Shown piece by piece: positions 1-9,069 of a stretch of DNA of 45,317 nucleotides (positions within the stretch are counted from its first letter, which is position 1; each line of letters starts with the position of its first letter). This DNA comes from Myxococcota bacterium (GTDB taxonomy: Bacteria > Myxococcota_A > Polyangia > Polyangiales > Houyiibacteriaceae). The position numbers and the translations under genes were made by a program. The stretch lies in assembly GCA_025453555.1 (NCBI GenBank), contig JALOQC010000113.1, positions 1-45,317 on the forward strand, in the 5' to 3' direction. Under the pieces are notes generated by a model, which had not been told where the DNA came from, ran no database searches, and saw only the letters and a list, made by a program, of their open reading frames with translations.

Positions 1-3000
1 TTCTCGCCGACCTCCGCGAGCGCTTCGGCCGCGAGCTCGAGGTAGCCGGTGCCGGGGATGAGCGCGTGGCCACGCGGATCGCGCGAGCCGTCCGCCTTCA
101 CGCGGTGCTCGTCGTAGATCCAGTGCGTGCTCGTCGAGTGCATCCCGAAGAGGTGCGTCTGCCCGTGCGCGTCGCGACGACGTCCGTCGAAGAGCGGATG
201 CGAGGTCGGCGGAAGCTCGTCCGGACCGGCCGAGAGATCCGCGGTGCCCTGCGCCTCCGCGGCCATGCCGACCTGATTCCAGATGCCCCAGCCGAGCGCG
301 ATCACCTTGGTGCGCCCGCCGCGCTTGCTCTCCGCGAACGAATCGAGGAACGCGTTGGCCGCGACGTAGTCGACCTGACCGGCCGGCGCGACCGCGGTGG
401 ACGTCGAGGTGTAGAGCAGCACGAAGTCGAGCTGCGGATCGCTTCCGAGCAGCTCGTCGATCACCAGCGTGCCGTGGATCTTCGGCGCGAAGACGTCCTC
501 GACCTCGGTGAGGCTCTTCATCTGCAAGAGCGCGTCCGCGACGGTGCCCGCGGTGTGCAGCACGCCGTGGATCGCGCCGAAACGATCGCGCGCGGCGCCG
601 ATCGCCTGCCGCATCTGCTCGACGTTCGTCACGTCGGCTGCGACGACCAGCACCTCCGCGCCGAGCGTCTCGAGCTCGCGCACCTGCGCGATGCGCCGCG
701 AGGTCGGATCGCTCTCGCCGTGCAGCGCGACCCACTCGTCCCAATCGCGCCGCGGCGGCAGCCCGCTGCGTCCGAGGAGCACGAGGTTCGGCTTGCAGAG
801 GCGCGCGAGCCGCTCCGCCGCCACGAGGCCGAGCCCACCGAGCCCGCCCGTGACCAAGTAGGTGCCGCCCTGACGAAGCACCGGCGGCAACGTTTCGATC
901 GGCGCGAGCTTCTTGCGTCGCCACGTCTGCGCGTAGCGTCGGCCGTCGCGCAGCGCCGCGGTCACGTTCTCGGGCTCACCGCTCGCTTCTTCGAAGACGT
1001 CGTTCGCCAGCTCGTCGAGCCCACGCGACGCGTTCTTCTTGCCCGCGAAGGGATCCACGAACGCCATCGCGAGCTTGCCGCCGAAGAGCTTGCGGCTCAC
1101 CTCGGGCAGCACGACGTCGAGCATGCTCACCGTGAAGCCCGGCATCTCGCGCGGGATCACGCGCGCCGGCCCGAGCACCAGCGCCTTCTCGGGATACTTC
1201 GCGCGTTCGTCCTTGCCGACCGCCTGCAGCCCGTTGGTCACCACCGTGACGTGCAGCGGCTTGGGCACTCCCTCGTCCGCGAGCGCCTGCCCGAGGAAGA
1301 AGAGGCTCCAGAAGCCGCGCTCCTGGTTGCGGTGGAAGAAGCTCGAGCCCGGTCGGAAGCTCTCGTCCGCCGTCGTGAGCCAGAGATGCACGATGCGCTG
1401 CGGCACGCGCCCGCTCTGCATCAGATCCCGCACCAGCGCGTCGTACCCTTCACGCCCGCGCTCGGGGCTGATCACGTACTCGCCTTCGCCACGCTTGGAG
1501 TACGTGTCGCCCGCGTGCACGACGGTGACCTGCGCGCCGCTTTCTTGGAGCTTGCGCTGCAAGCGCGCGCCGACGCCCGCGTCGTCGAGGAAGATCAGCC
1601 AGCTCTTCGGACGCTCTTCGCTCGCGGGCATGACCGCGGCGGGCGACCAGATCGGCTCCCAGCCGAAGTCGATCACGTCCTCCGCGCGCGCCGCGCCCTC
1701 CGCCGCTTGCACCGAGACCTTGCCGGGCTCGATGAAGTAGTGGTGCCGCTGGAACGCGTAGGTGGGGATGCGGATGCGGCGGCGCTCTTCGCCTTCGAAG
1801 AACTTCGCGTGCTCGATCGGTAGCCCAGAGGCCCAGAGCCGCGCGAGGAGCGCGGTGTGGTAGCCCTGGTCCGACGCGTCGTCGTCGCGATGCCGAAGGC
1901 CCGAGAGCACCTGCGTGCCGACCACGCCTTGCTGCAGCTTCGCGAGCGACGAGAGCGCGCGCCCCGGACCACACTCGAGGTACACGCGCGACGCGTCGGC
2001 CGCGAGCGTGCGCATGCCGTCGCCGAAGAGCACCGCGTTGCGCAGGTGACCGACCCAGTACTCCGGATCGGTCGCTTGCTCGGGCGTCATCCAGGTGCCG
2101 GTGCGGTTGCTGACGATGCGCAGCTTCGGCGCGCGCAGCGGGATACTCCGCAGGTACGCGCGGAAGTCCGCCAAGATCGGCTCGAGCATCCGCGAGTGCG
2201 CCGCGATGTCGATGTCGATGCGCTGGTGCTCGACGCCATCCGCCTCGAAGCGCTTCGAGAGCCGATCGAGCGCGTCCGCCGGGCCCGACGCGACGCAGAG
2301 CTCACCGGCGTTCTTGCACGCGAGATCGAGCTCGTCGCCGAGGTACGGGAGCAGCTGCTCGGGCGGGAGGGTCACGCTGAGCATGCCGCCCGCCGGCACG
2401 GTGTCGAAGAGCTTGCCGCGCAGGTGCACGAGCCCGACCGCATGCTCGAACGAGAGCACGCCTGCGACGCACGCCGCGGTGTTCTCGCCCATCGAGTGCC
2501 CCATCAGCGCGTCGGGCTTCAGGCCCGCGCCCGTGAAGAGCTCGTAGAGCGCGACCTCGGTGATGAGCAGCAGCGGGAGCTGCACCGAGGGCCGGAGCAA
2601 CACGCGATCGGCGTCCTCGATCTCGCCGAACATCGTCGCCTTCGGATCCCAGTCGACGAGCTTGGCGAGGTAGCGAAAGCCCTCGTCGATCTTCGCGCGG
2701 AAGACCGGCTCGGACTCGTAGAGCCCGCGCGCCATGCCCGCGTACTGCGCGCCGCCGCCGGGAAAGAGGAAGACCAGCTTCGGATCCTCGACCTTCGAGT
2801 GCGTCGACACGCGACGCGAGTCGTTCTGCGCGAAGATCGCGGCCGCTTCCTTCGCGTCGCGCGCGGAGATCACGCGGCGGAAGTCGAAGTGGCGACGACC
2901 TTCGAAGAGCGTGTACGCGACGTCGCCGAGCGAGACGTCCGGGTTCTGCTCGAGGAAGCTCGCCATCTTGGCTTGCTGGTCGTCGAGCGCGCGGCGGCTG

Positions 3001-4376
3001 CGCGCGCAGAGCACGAGCGGCTGGTACGCGCGCTTGCTCGGAGACGCGCTCTTCGCCGGCGGTGGCTCCTGCAAGATCGCGTGCGCGTTGGTGCCGCCGA
3101 CGCCGAGCGAGTTCACCGCCGCGATTCGCGGGGAAGGGCCATCCCACGCGGTCTTTCGATCCGCGACGCGGAAGGGGCTGCTCTCGAAGTCGATGGTCGG
3201 GTTCGGCTTCTCGAACGAGAGGCTCGGCGGCACCACGCCGTGCTTCACGATGAGCGCGGCCTTGATGAGGCTCGCGACGCCCGCCGCGGTGTCGGTGTGG
3301 CCGATGTTCGTCTTCACCGAGCCGATGCGGCAGTACTGCTTCTTCTTGGTCGACTGCGCGAAGGCCTGCGTGAGCGCCGCGACCTCGATCGGATCCCCGA
3401 GGTAGGTGCCGGTGCCGTGGCACTCGACGTAGCCGACCTGATCGCCGGTGACGTCGGCGAGCGCGTGGGCCTCGACGATGCACGCGGCCTGACCGGACAC
3501 GCTCGGCGCGAGGTAGTTCGCCTTGCTCGCGCCGTCGTTGTTGATCGCGGTCGCGCGGATCACGGCGTGGATCGGATCGCCGTCCGCGATCGCGTCCGCG
3601 AGACGACGTAGCACCACGACGCCCGCGCCGCTTCCGAAGACGGTGCCCTGCGCGCGGTGATCGAACGCGTGGCAATGACCGTCCGGCGAGAGGATCTCGC
3701 CTTCCTTGTAGAAGTAGCCGCGCCGATGCGGCAGCTCGATCGTGACGCCACCCGCGAGCGCGAGGTCGCACTCCTGGTTCATCAGCGACTGCATCGCGTA
3801 GTGCACGGCGACCAGCGAGGTCGAGCACGCGGTCTGCACGTTCACCGCGGGACCCTTGAGGTCGAGCACGTGGCTCACGCGTGTGACGAGGAAGTCCTTG
3901 TCGTTGCCGGTGTGCCGCAGGAGGAACATCCCGACCGAGTCCACGAGGTCGGGGTTGGTGCAGAGGTTGAAGTAGAAGTAGCTGCCCATCCCGCAGCCAC
4001 CGAAGATGCCGATCGGGCCTTCGAGCGACTCGGGCGGACGCCCCGCGTCCTCGAGCGCTTCCCAGCAGCACTCGAGGAAGTGGCGGTGTTGCGGATCGAG
4101 GATCGCGCACTCCTTCGGCGAGAAGCCGAAGAACTCGCCGTCGAAGAGCTCCATGTCCGGCAACGGCGCGGCCGCCTTCACGAAGCGTGGGTGCCGCAGG
4201 TGCTCTCGGGGCACCCCTTCGGCGAGCATCTCTTCGTCCGAATAGAAGCGGATCGACTCGACGCCTTCGACGAGGTTCTTCCAATACTCGTCGACGTTGC
4301 GCGCACCGGGGAGGTGCGCCGCCATGCCGACGATCGCGATGTCGCTCTCGCCGTAGCCCTCGGGGATGCTGCCCAC
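1..4376 (-). CDS. Type I polyketide synthase, KS-AT-KR-DH (3' end beyond window)
   Basis: Multidomain PKS read from 4376 leftwards and cut by the window edge after about 1458 codons. The GTG start is chosen because a strong GGAGGG lies 8 nt before it. The ketosynthase carries TACSTS with Cys184 and histidines at about 320 (ECHGTGT) and 360 (NIGHTD), the spacing expected of an active KS. The acyltransferase has GHSMG with Ser628 and an AAHS motif near 724 at the specificity position, so malonyl preference is only a guess. A linker of about 300 residues precedes a ketoreductase with GGLGGLGL near 1172 and a YVAAN active-site stretch. Next is the start of a dehydratase-like hot-dog domain (HPLF, then EHRV with His near 1424, then LIPGTGYLEL). 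KR before DH is not the usual modular order. No ACP is visible before the edge. The gene lies next to glycosyltransferases; product unknown. Confidence 0.93.
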   Translation of the reverse strand, partial: MGSIPEGYGESDIAIVGMAAHLPGARNVDEYWKNLVEGVESIRFYSDEEMLAEGVPREHLRHPRFVKAAAPLPDMELFDGEFFGFSPKECAILDPQHRHFLECCWEALEDAGRPPESLEGPIGIFGGCGMGSYFYFNLCTNPDLVDSVGMFLLRHTGNDKDFLVTRVSHVLDLKGPAVNVQTACSTSLVAVHYAMQSLMNQECDLALAGGVTIELPHRRGYFYKEGEILSPDGHCHAFDHRAQGTVFGSGAGVVVLRRLADAIADGDPIHAVIRATAINNDGASKANYLAPSVSGQAACIVEAHALADVTGDQVGYVECHGTGTYLGDPIEVAALTQAFAQSTKKKQYCRIGSVKTNIGHTDTAAGVASLIKAALIVKHGVVPPSLSFEKPNPTIDFESSPFRVADRKTAWDGPSPRIAAVNSLGVGGTNAHAILQEPPPAKSASPSKRAYQPLVLCARSRRALDDQQAKMASFLEQNPDVSLGDVAYTLFEGRRHFDFRRVISARDAKEAAAIFAQNDSRRVSTHSKVEDPKLVFLFPGGGAQYAGMARGLYESEPVFRAKIDEGFRYLAKLVDWDPKATMFGEIEDADRVLLRPSVQLPLLLITEVALYELFTGAGLKPDALMGHSMGENTAACVAGVLSFEHAVGLVHLRGKLFDTVPAGGMLSVTLPPEQLLPYLGDELDLACKNAGELCVASGPADALDRLSKRFEADGVEHQRIDIDIAAHSRMLEPILADFRAYLRSIPLRAPKLRIVSNRTGTWMTPEQATDPEYWVGHLRNAVLFGDGMRTLAADASRVYLECGPGRALSSLAKLQQGVVGTQVLSGLRHRDDDASDQGYHTALLARLWASGLPIEHAKFFEGEERRRIRIPTYAFQRHHYFIEPGKVSVQAAEGAARAEDVIDFGWEPIWSPAAVMPASEERPKSWLIFLDDAGVGARLQRKLQESGAQVTVVHAGDTYSKRGEGEYVISPERGREGYDALVRDLMQSGRVPQRIVHLWLTTADESFRPGSSFFHRNQERGFWSLFFLGQALADEGVPKPLHVTVVTNGLQAVGKDERAKYPEKALVLGPARVIPREMPGFTVSMLDVVLPEVSRKLFGGKLAMAFVDPFAGKKNASRGLDELANDVFEEASGEPENVTAALRDGRRYAQTWRRKKLAPIETLPPVLRQGGTYLVTGGLGGLGLVAAERLARLCKPNLVLLGRSGLPPRRDWDEWVALHGESDPTSRRIAQVRELETLGAEVLVVAADVTNVEQMRQAIGAARDRFGAIHGVLHTAGTVADALLQMKSLTEVEDVFAPKIHGTLVIDELLGSDPQLDFVLLYTSTSTAVAPAGQVDYVAANAFLDSFAESKRGGRTKVIALGWGIWNQVGMAAEAQGTADLSAGPDELPPTSHPLFDGRRRDAHGQTHLFGMHSTSTHWIYDEHRVKADGSRDPRGHALIPGTGYLELAAEALAEVGE

Positions 4377-4502
4377 GTCCGTGACCCTCCAGTGGGAGAC
4401 CAGATAGCACAGGAGGTGCTGCCTGCGGGGACGACTGAGACGACGGTCACCCGACGACTGGCACCGATACGCCTGGCCACCCGACGCCTGGCGACTGGAA
4501 CG
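4377..4502. other. Intergenic gap between GT and PKS with short degenerate repeats
   Basis: About 126 bp upstream of the PKS. Contains near-repeats of CCGACGACTGG / CCGACGCCTGG / CGATACGCCTGG between 4448 and 4500. No clear promoter or hairpin was recognised; the only clear signal is the PKS ribosome-binding site GGAGGG at 4385-4390. Confidence 0.4.
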
Positions 4503-5711
4503 TCAGCGAGCGACCGACGCGAAGAGCCGCGCGAGCTCGGCCGCGTTCTTCCTCGAATCGTGGAGCTCGGCGACGCGTGCACGACCCCGACGGCCCATCT
4601 CACTCAGCTCGGCGGGGCTGGCCTGGAGGCACTCCCGCATCGCGTCGGCGAGCGCGGTGACCGATCCCGCGGGGAACAACCATCCGTGCTCTCGGGGCGT
4701 CACCAGCTCGGGGATGCCCGCGATGTAGGTGGTGAGCACCGGGCGACCGAGCGCGAGAGCCTCCATGAGGACGACCGGCAAGCCCTCCGCGAAGCTCGGC
4801 AGAACCATGGCGCGGGCGCCGAGGAGCTCTTCGCGCACTCGTTCCCCGCTCGCCCAGCCGGTGATCCTCAGATGGGGCGTGACGCCCAGCGATGCGGCAG
4901 CGTGCTCGACGTCGCCCCTCATCTCGCCGTCGCCCACGAGAACCAGCTCGAACGCTCGTCCCTCCCGAACCAGCTCGGCCGCCGCTTGGACCAAGAGGAG
5001 CTGCCCCTTTTGCTCGCAGATTCGTCCGACGCAGACCAACCGCGGTGCGTCCGGAACCGGGGTGAGCTCCCGCGTGAGGAAGCCGCCGTCGACCCCGCAC
5101 CGAACCACGCCGACCTTCGACCACTCGCGCACGTCCGTCCACCGGTAGAGCTGGCTGCGTCCGAAGCTGCTGACCCCCACCACGAACGACGCCGCTGCGA
5201 TCTTCTCTCGAAGATGGAGGAGCTCCGGCCGGTCGAACTCCTCGGGTCCGTGCACCGTGAAGGAGAACGTCGGACCGCCGAGCGTGCGACACATCGCGGC
5301 CACCGCGGCGGGGTTGGTCCCGAAGTGCGCGTGGACGTGGTCGACGCCGCGCGACTCGCAGATCTCGAACAATCGACACGCCTCGGCCAGGTACGCGCCC
5401 GTCTTCCACGGACCTTGGATCGAACGAGTGCCCATGCGACGCGCGAGCTCCACCGCCTTCGCGAAACCCATCGGATGGCGCCGCGCCACGCGCTCGGTGG
5501 CGGCCGCGATGCCTCGCCACCCGTCCGCGAGCAACACGTGCGTGCGACGTTGCTCCGCTCGGTCGACCGGGTCGGGCACCTCGGTGTCCGGCACTCGTCG
5601 CACCGTGACCCGCTCGACCTCGAGCCCTTCGGCCTCCAGGCCCTCGATCTCGCGGCGAATGAAGGTGTGACTGACGGCGGGGTAGCGGTTGACGAGGTAC
5701 GCGACGCGCAT
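4503..5711 (-). CDS. GT4-family glycosyltransferase
   Basis: 402 aa, a GT-B fold retaining glycosyltransferase. The N-terminal domain begins MRVAYLVNRYPAVSHTFIRR and has an HVHAHFG strand near 130 and a TVHGPEEF loop. The C-terminal nucleotide-sugar domain shows GRICEQKGQ (the usual GR.xxxKG) and the EX7E signature EGLPVVLMEA. The architecture is that of exopolysaccharide or glycoconjugate GT4 enzymes (WcaL/AmsK-like); donor and acceptor cannot be read from sequence. It starts at the ATG at 5711 and has no Shine-Dalgarno; instead TATGGT sits 9 nt upstream. It is divergent from the GT at 5834 and lies upstream of, and co-directional with, the PKS (126 bp gap), so it may share a role in decorating the product or in envelope polysaccharide synthesis. 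That link is inference. Confidence 0.92.
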   Translation of the reverse strand: MRVAYLVNRYPAVSHTFIRREIEGLEAEGLEVERVTVRRVPDTEVPDPVDRAEQRRTHVLLADGWRGIAAATERVARRHPMGFAKAVELARRMGTRSIQGPWKTGAYLAEACRLFEICESRGVDHVHAHFGTNPAAVAAMCRTLGGPTFSFTVHGPEEFDRPELLHLREKIAAASFVVGVSSFGRSQLYRWTDVREWSKVGVVRCGVDGGFLTRELTPVPDAPRLVCVGRICEQKGQLLLVQAAAELVREGRAFELVLVGDGEMRGDVEHAAASLGVTPHLRITGWASGERVREELLGARAMVLPSFAEGLPVVLMEALALGRPVLTTYIAGIPELVTPREHGWLFPAGSVTALADAMRECLQASPAELSEMGRRGRARVAELHDSRKNAAELARLFASVAR

Positions 5712-5720
5712 GCGGGCCGG

Positions 5721-5726
5721 ACCATA
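5721..5726 (-). promoter_or_regulatory. Candidate leaderless -10 box TATGGT
   Basis: TATGGT ends 9 nt before the ATG of the glycosyltransferase at 5711, with no ribosome-binding site between. It fits the TANNNT-(7-9 nt)-start pattern seen at other genes here. Confidence 0.5.
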
Positions 5727-5819
5727 GCGGCTTTCCGCATCCTGCTCACTCGTCGAATCGCGCCGCGCTCGATGCCCGCGCGGGGTGAAGACGGCCGAGA
5801 CCGCGTGGGGGAGCTGTAC

Positions 5820-5825
5820 TAAGCT
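5820..5825 (+). promoter_or_regulatory. Candidate leaderless -10 box TAAGCT
   Basis: TAAGCT (overlapping an upstream TACTAA) ends 8 nt before the ATG at 5834. The spacer CGCCGCCG has no Shine-Dalgarno character. Confidence 0.5.
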
Positions 5826-5833
5826 CGCCGCCG

Positions 5834-7021
5834 ATGAGACTCGCCTACCTCGTTCCGGAATGGCCGGCACAGACGCATGCATTCTTCTGGCGCGAAGCTC
5901 AGGCCCTTCGCGAGCTCGGACACGAGCTGTCGTTCGTGTCGACGCGCCGGCCCGACACACCATGTGCCCACGAGTTCGCCCACGAAGCACGCCGCGAAAC
6001 GACGTATCTGGCTCCGCCATCGGTCGGTGGTGTTCTCACGCTCGCCCGAAGGTGGCGCAAGGTTGCGGGTGTCGCCGAACATCTGGTCTCCCTTCGGGAG
6101 TCCTCTCCTCGGCAACGCGCGCTCGTGGGAATGCTGGTCCCGAGCGCCGCGGAGCTCGTCAGACTCGCAAACGAGCGGCGCATCGACCACGTGCACATTC
6201 ACTCTTGTGCCAATGCCGCGCATCTGGGGGCGCTCTCCCATGCGCTTGGCGGTCCTCCGTACAGTGTCACCGTCCACGGTGATCTATCCGTGTACGGTGT
6301 CGACCATCGCGCCAAGATGTTGCACGCCAGCTTCGTGTCGACCGTCACGGCACCACTGCGAGAGCAGGTCATCGCCGTCCCCGGCCTCGCCACGAAGCGT
6401 GTACCCGTCATCACCATGGGGGTCGACACCGAGCGATTCGTCCCCCGTGAGCGGAGGCGGTCTACGACCTTCACCATCGCGACGGTGGCTCGACTCAACG
6501 CAATGAAGGGTCATCGCTACGTCCTCGAAGCGATGAAGATGCTCTCTTCACGTGGGATCGCCGTTCGATACATCATCGCGGGAGATGGTCCGTTCCGTGC
6601 GGACATCGAACGCATCGTACGAGACCTCGAGCTGACCGCTTCGGTGGAGATGCGAGGTACTCTCGCGGAATCCGAGGTCCTCGATCTCCTCGCCGAGATC
6701 GATGCGTTCGTTCTCGCGAGTGAAGGACTCGGAGAAGCCGCCCCCGTCAGCGTCATGGAAGCCATGTCGATGGGCCGTCCGGTGGTTTGCTCGAAGATCG
6801 GTGGGACCCCCGACATGCTCACGAACGGCGTCGACGGGTTGCTCGTCGAACAGCGCGACGTCGCCGGAATCGCCGATGCGCTCGCCCACTTGGTGGAGGA
6901 TCCTCGCGCAGCCGAGTCGCTCGGTGCCGCTGCTCGCGCTCGAGCCGTCGCAGCGTTCGACTATCGCCGTTGCGCCGCCATGCTCGCCGAGCAAATCCGC
7001 GCTTCCGGTGGCGGCCGGTAG
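5834..7021 (+). CDS. GT4-family glycosyltransferase
   Basis: 395 aa, GT-B fold. The N-terminal domain begins MRLAYLVPEWPAQTHAFFWR, with HVHIHSCANAAH near 118 and SVTVHGDLSVYG. The C-terminal domain has ARLNAMKGHRYVLEAM and the EX7E signature EAAPVSVMEAMSMGRPV near 295-310. Closest in layout to exopolysaccharide GT4 enzymes such as colanic-acid WcaL types; the sugar transferred is unknown. Codon and base use look less extreme in GC than the neighbouring PKS or sulfatase-like gene (many GAT, CAT and TCT codons), which may signal a different history. It is divergent from the GT at 4503-5711. The stop codon TAG overlaps the start of a 19-bp sequence repeated near 14032. Confidence 0.92.
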   Translation: MRLAYLVPEWPAQTHAFFWREAQALRELGHELSFVSTRRPDTPCAHEFAHEARRETTYLAPPSVGGVLTLARRWRKVAGVAEHLVSLRESSPRQRALVGMLVPSAAELVRLANERRIDHVHIHSCANAAHLGALSHALGGPPYSVTVHGDLSVYGVDHRAKMLHASFVSTVTAPLREQVIAVPGLATKRVPVITMGVDTERFVPRERRRSTTFTIATVARLNAMKGHRYVLEAMKMLSSRGIAVRYIIAGDGPFRADIERIVRDLELTASVEMRGTLAESEVLDLLAEIDAFVLASEGLGEAAPVSVMEAMSMGRPVVCSKIGGTPDMLTNGVDGLLVEQRDVAGIADALAHLVEDPRAAESLGAAARARAVAAFDYRRCAAMLAEQIRASGGGR

Positions 7022-7038
7022 GCCGAGCGACTCGACGT
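7020..7038. repeat. 19-bp direct repeat, copy 1
   Basis: AGGCCGAGCGACTCGACGT starts inside the stop codon of the upstream glycosyltransferase gene. An exact copy lies at 14032-14050; similarity extends a few bases to the left (GGCCG plus two mismatches). Confidence 0.6.
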
Positions 7039-7128
7039 GGCGTGTGTGACCGAACCCTCGAATCGCCCCACCCGCGTCCCGACGCCTCGACTTGCGGCGT
7101 CGAGGCCCTCACCACAGATCCTCCGAAG

Positions 7129-7617
7129 ATGCACACACTCTACGATGTCGAGGTCGAGACCATCGAGGGCACCAAGAAGACGCTTCGGGAGCTCGAAGGG
7201 AAGGTCGCGCTGATCGTCAACACCGCGAGCCAATGTGGCTTCACCCCGCAGTTCGCCGGGCTCGAATCGCTCTACGGTCGGTTCAAGGACCGTGGGCTCG
7301 TGGTCCTCGGGTTCCCGTGCAACCAGTTCGGTGGGCAAGACCCAGGGAGTCACGAAGAGATCTCGAGCTTTTGTCAGAAGAACTACGGGGTCAGCTTCCC
7401 GATGCATGCGAAGGTCGAGGTCAACGGCGCCGATGCGCACCCGCTCTTCGTGCAGCTCAAGAAGAGCGCCCCCGGACTGCTGGGCAGCGAACGCATCAAG
7501 TGGAACTTCACCAAGTTCCTCGTCGACACGAGGGGTCGAGTCGTGAAGCGCTACGCTCCGACCACGAAGCCCGAGGACATCGCGCGCGACATCGAGGTTC
7601 TGTTGCCCACGCGCTGA
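7129..7617 (+). CDS. Glutathione peroxidase family protein, thioredoxin-type, Cys active site
   Basis: 162 aa, the normal size for this family. It reduces hydroperoxides in the cytoplasm. Peroxidatic Cys36 lies in NTASQCGFT, followed by Cys64 in FPCNQFGGQ with Gln70, Cys82 in the SFCQKNYG helix, and Trp-Asn in KWNFTKF. The C36/C64/C82 pattern is that of yeast Gpx3/Orp1-like enzymes, in which C36 and C82 form a disulfide reduced by thioredoxin, so thioredoxin rather than glutathione is the likely reductant (family knowledge, not shown here). No signal peptide. The ATG at 7129 gives the family-typical N-terminus; no good Shine-Dalgarno. It lies between two glycosyltransferases with about 110 bp gaps on each side, so it is probably an independent stress gene. 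Confidence 0.95.
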   Translation: MHTLYDVEVETIEGTKKTLRELEGKVALIVNTASQCGFTPQFAGLESLYGRFKDRGLVVLGFPCNQFGGQDPGSHEEISSFCQKNYGVSFPMHAKVEVNGADAHPLFVQLKKSAPGLLGSERIKWNFTKFLVDTRGRVVKRYAPTTKPEDIARDIEVLLPTR

Positions 7618-7737
7618 GCGGTCGGCTCGAGTCGTCTCCCGCTCGACGCGGCCGAGGGCCCAGCCTGTCAGCGCTCCCGCCCGACTCGCGCAACCTGAGT
7701 TGCGACGCGTGAACGAATCGCGAATGCTCGCGCGCGT

Positions 7738-9036
7738 ATGACAAGGATCCGAGCGCTCGTCATCGCGGAGGCAGCGAACCCGGAATGGGTCAGCGTGCCT
7801 TTGGTCGGGTGGTCTCATGCGAACGCACTCCGGGAGGTCGCGGACGTCCACGTCGTCACGCAGGTCCGCAACCGAGAAGCGTTCCAGCGCGCGGGATGGG
7901 TGGAGGGACGCGACTTCACCAGTCTCGACACGGAGTACGTGGCTCGCGGCATGTGGCACGTGGGCGAGGTGCTTCGTGGGGGGACGGGTCGTGGGTGGAC
8001 GACCGTCCAAGCGCTGAGTGTTCCCTCGTACTACGCGTTCGAAGCGGCGCTCCTTCGCCAGTTCGCGGGCGCGCTGCGTCGTGGCGAGTACGACCTCATC
8101 CATCGCATCACTCCACTGAGCCCCACGTCTCCGAGCATCCTCGCTTCGCCGCGCCTCCGGTCGAGGGTCCCTTTCGTCGTCGGGCCGCTGAACGGAGGGG
8201 TGCCGTGGCCACGTCAGTTCGACGGGGCTCGACGCGCGGAGAGGGAATGGCTGTCGTACGTCCGAGGAGCCTATCGAGCCCTGCCGGGCCACCGAACGAT
8301 GCTGCGGCACTCGAACGCACTGATCGTCGGCTCGAGGGATACGCTGGCGCAGATTCCGGCGCGTTACCACGCGCGATGTGTCTACGTGCCCGAGAACGGA
8401 ATCGACCCGAGCCGCTTCGATGCGTCGCCTGAGGTGCTGCCGGCTCGACCGCTTCGCGTCGCGTTCGTCGGACGTCTCGTGCCGTACAAAGGCGCCGACA
8501 TGCTCATCGAAGCCCTGGCTCCAGCCGTCCGGAGAGGAGACGTGGTGATCGACATTCTCGGCGACGGTCCCGAGATGGAGAAGCTTCAACGGATGCGTTC
8601 CGAGCTCGGTGTCGTCGACGGCGTCAATCTTCCGGGCTGGATCCCGCACGCCGAGCTCAAGTCGATTCTCGCCCGCGCGGCGATGTTCGTCTTTCCGAGC
8701 ATTCGAGAGTTCGGTGGAGGGGCAGTGCTCGAAGCGATGGCGTGTGGCTTGGTGCCGATGGTCATCGACTACGGCGGTCCCGCAGAGCTCGTCACGTCGG
8801 AGACGGGCTACCTCATCCCCATGGGTTCGCGTGCAGACATCGTCGACCGGTTGCGTCGCGGTGTGGATGACGTGCTTGCTGAACCTCCCGAGGCGTTGCG
8901 GGAGCGGTCCCGTCGCGCGCGCGCACGGGTGCTCGAGTCTTTCACGTGGCAAGCGAAGGCTCGCCAAACGCTCGCGATCTACGAGTGGGTTCTCGGTCAG
9001 CGCACGAAGCCGGACTTCGGCACTCCCCTGTGGTGA
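7738..9036 (+). CDS. GT4-family glycosyltransferase
   Basis: 432 aa, GT-B fold. The N-terminal half has PLVGWSHANALRE, an HRITPLSPTSPS segment and GPLNGGVPWP near 155. The C-terminal half has the GRLVPYKGADMLIEAL donor-site motif and an EX7E variant, EFGGGAVLEAMACGLVP, near 330. The HRITP and GPLNGG features recall GT4 proteins of unknown specificity found beside polysaccharide loci in cyanobacteria and proteobacteria; substrate unknown. The start ATG at 7738 has AATGCT 9 nt upstream, a weak match to the leaderless pattern, and no Shine-Dalgarno. It converges with the lipoprotein gene at 9070-11475 with only 33 bp between stops. Confidence 0.92.
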   Translation: MTRIRALVIAEAANPEWVSVPLVGWSHANALREVADVHVVTQVRNREAFQRAGWVEGRDFTSLDTEYVARGMWHVGEVLRGGTGRGWTTVQALSVPSYYAFEAALLRQFAGALRRGEYDLIHRITPLSPTSPSILASPRLRSRVPFVVGPLNGGVPWPRQFDGARRAEREWLSYVRGAYRALPGHRTMLRHSNALIVGSRDTLAQIPARYHARCVYVPENGIDPSRFDASPEVLPARPLRVAFVGRLVPYKGADMLIEALAPAVRRGDVVIDILGDGPEMEKLQRMRSELGVVDGVNLPGWIPHAELKSILARAAMFVFPSIREFGGGAVLEAMACGLVPMVIDYGGPAELVTSETGYLIPMGSRADIVDRLRRGVDDVLAEPPEALRERSRRARARVLESFTWQAKARQTLAIYEWVLGQRTKPDFGTPLW

Positions 9037-9069
9037 GCCATCCGCGTCGACGCCACGACGGTCGACGCA

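Noticed and set aside
66-5822. Three very long open frames on the plus strand opposite the PKS and first glycosyltransferase
   Set aside because: They are Arg/Glu/Ala-rich antisense frames typical of GC-rich DNA; the minus strand carries complete catalytic motifs through the region.
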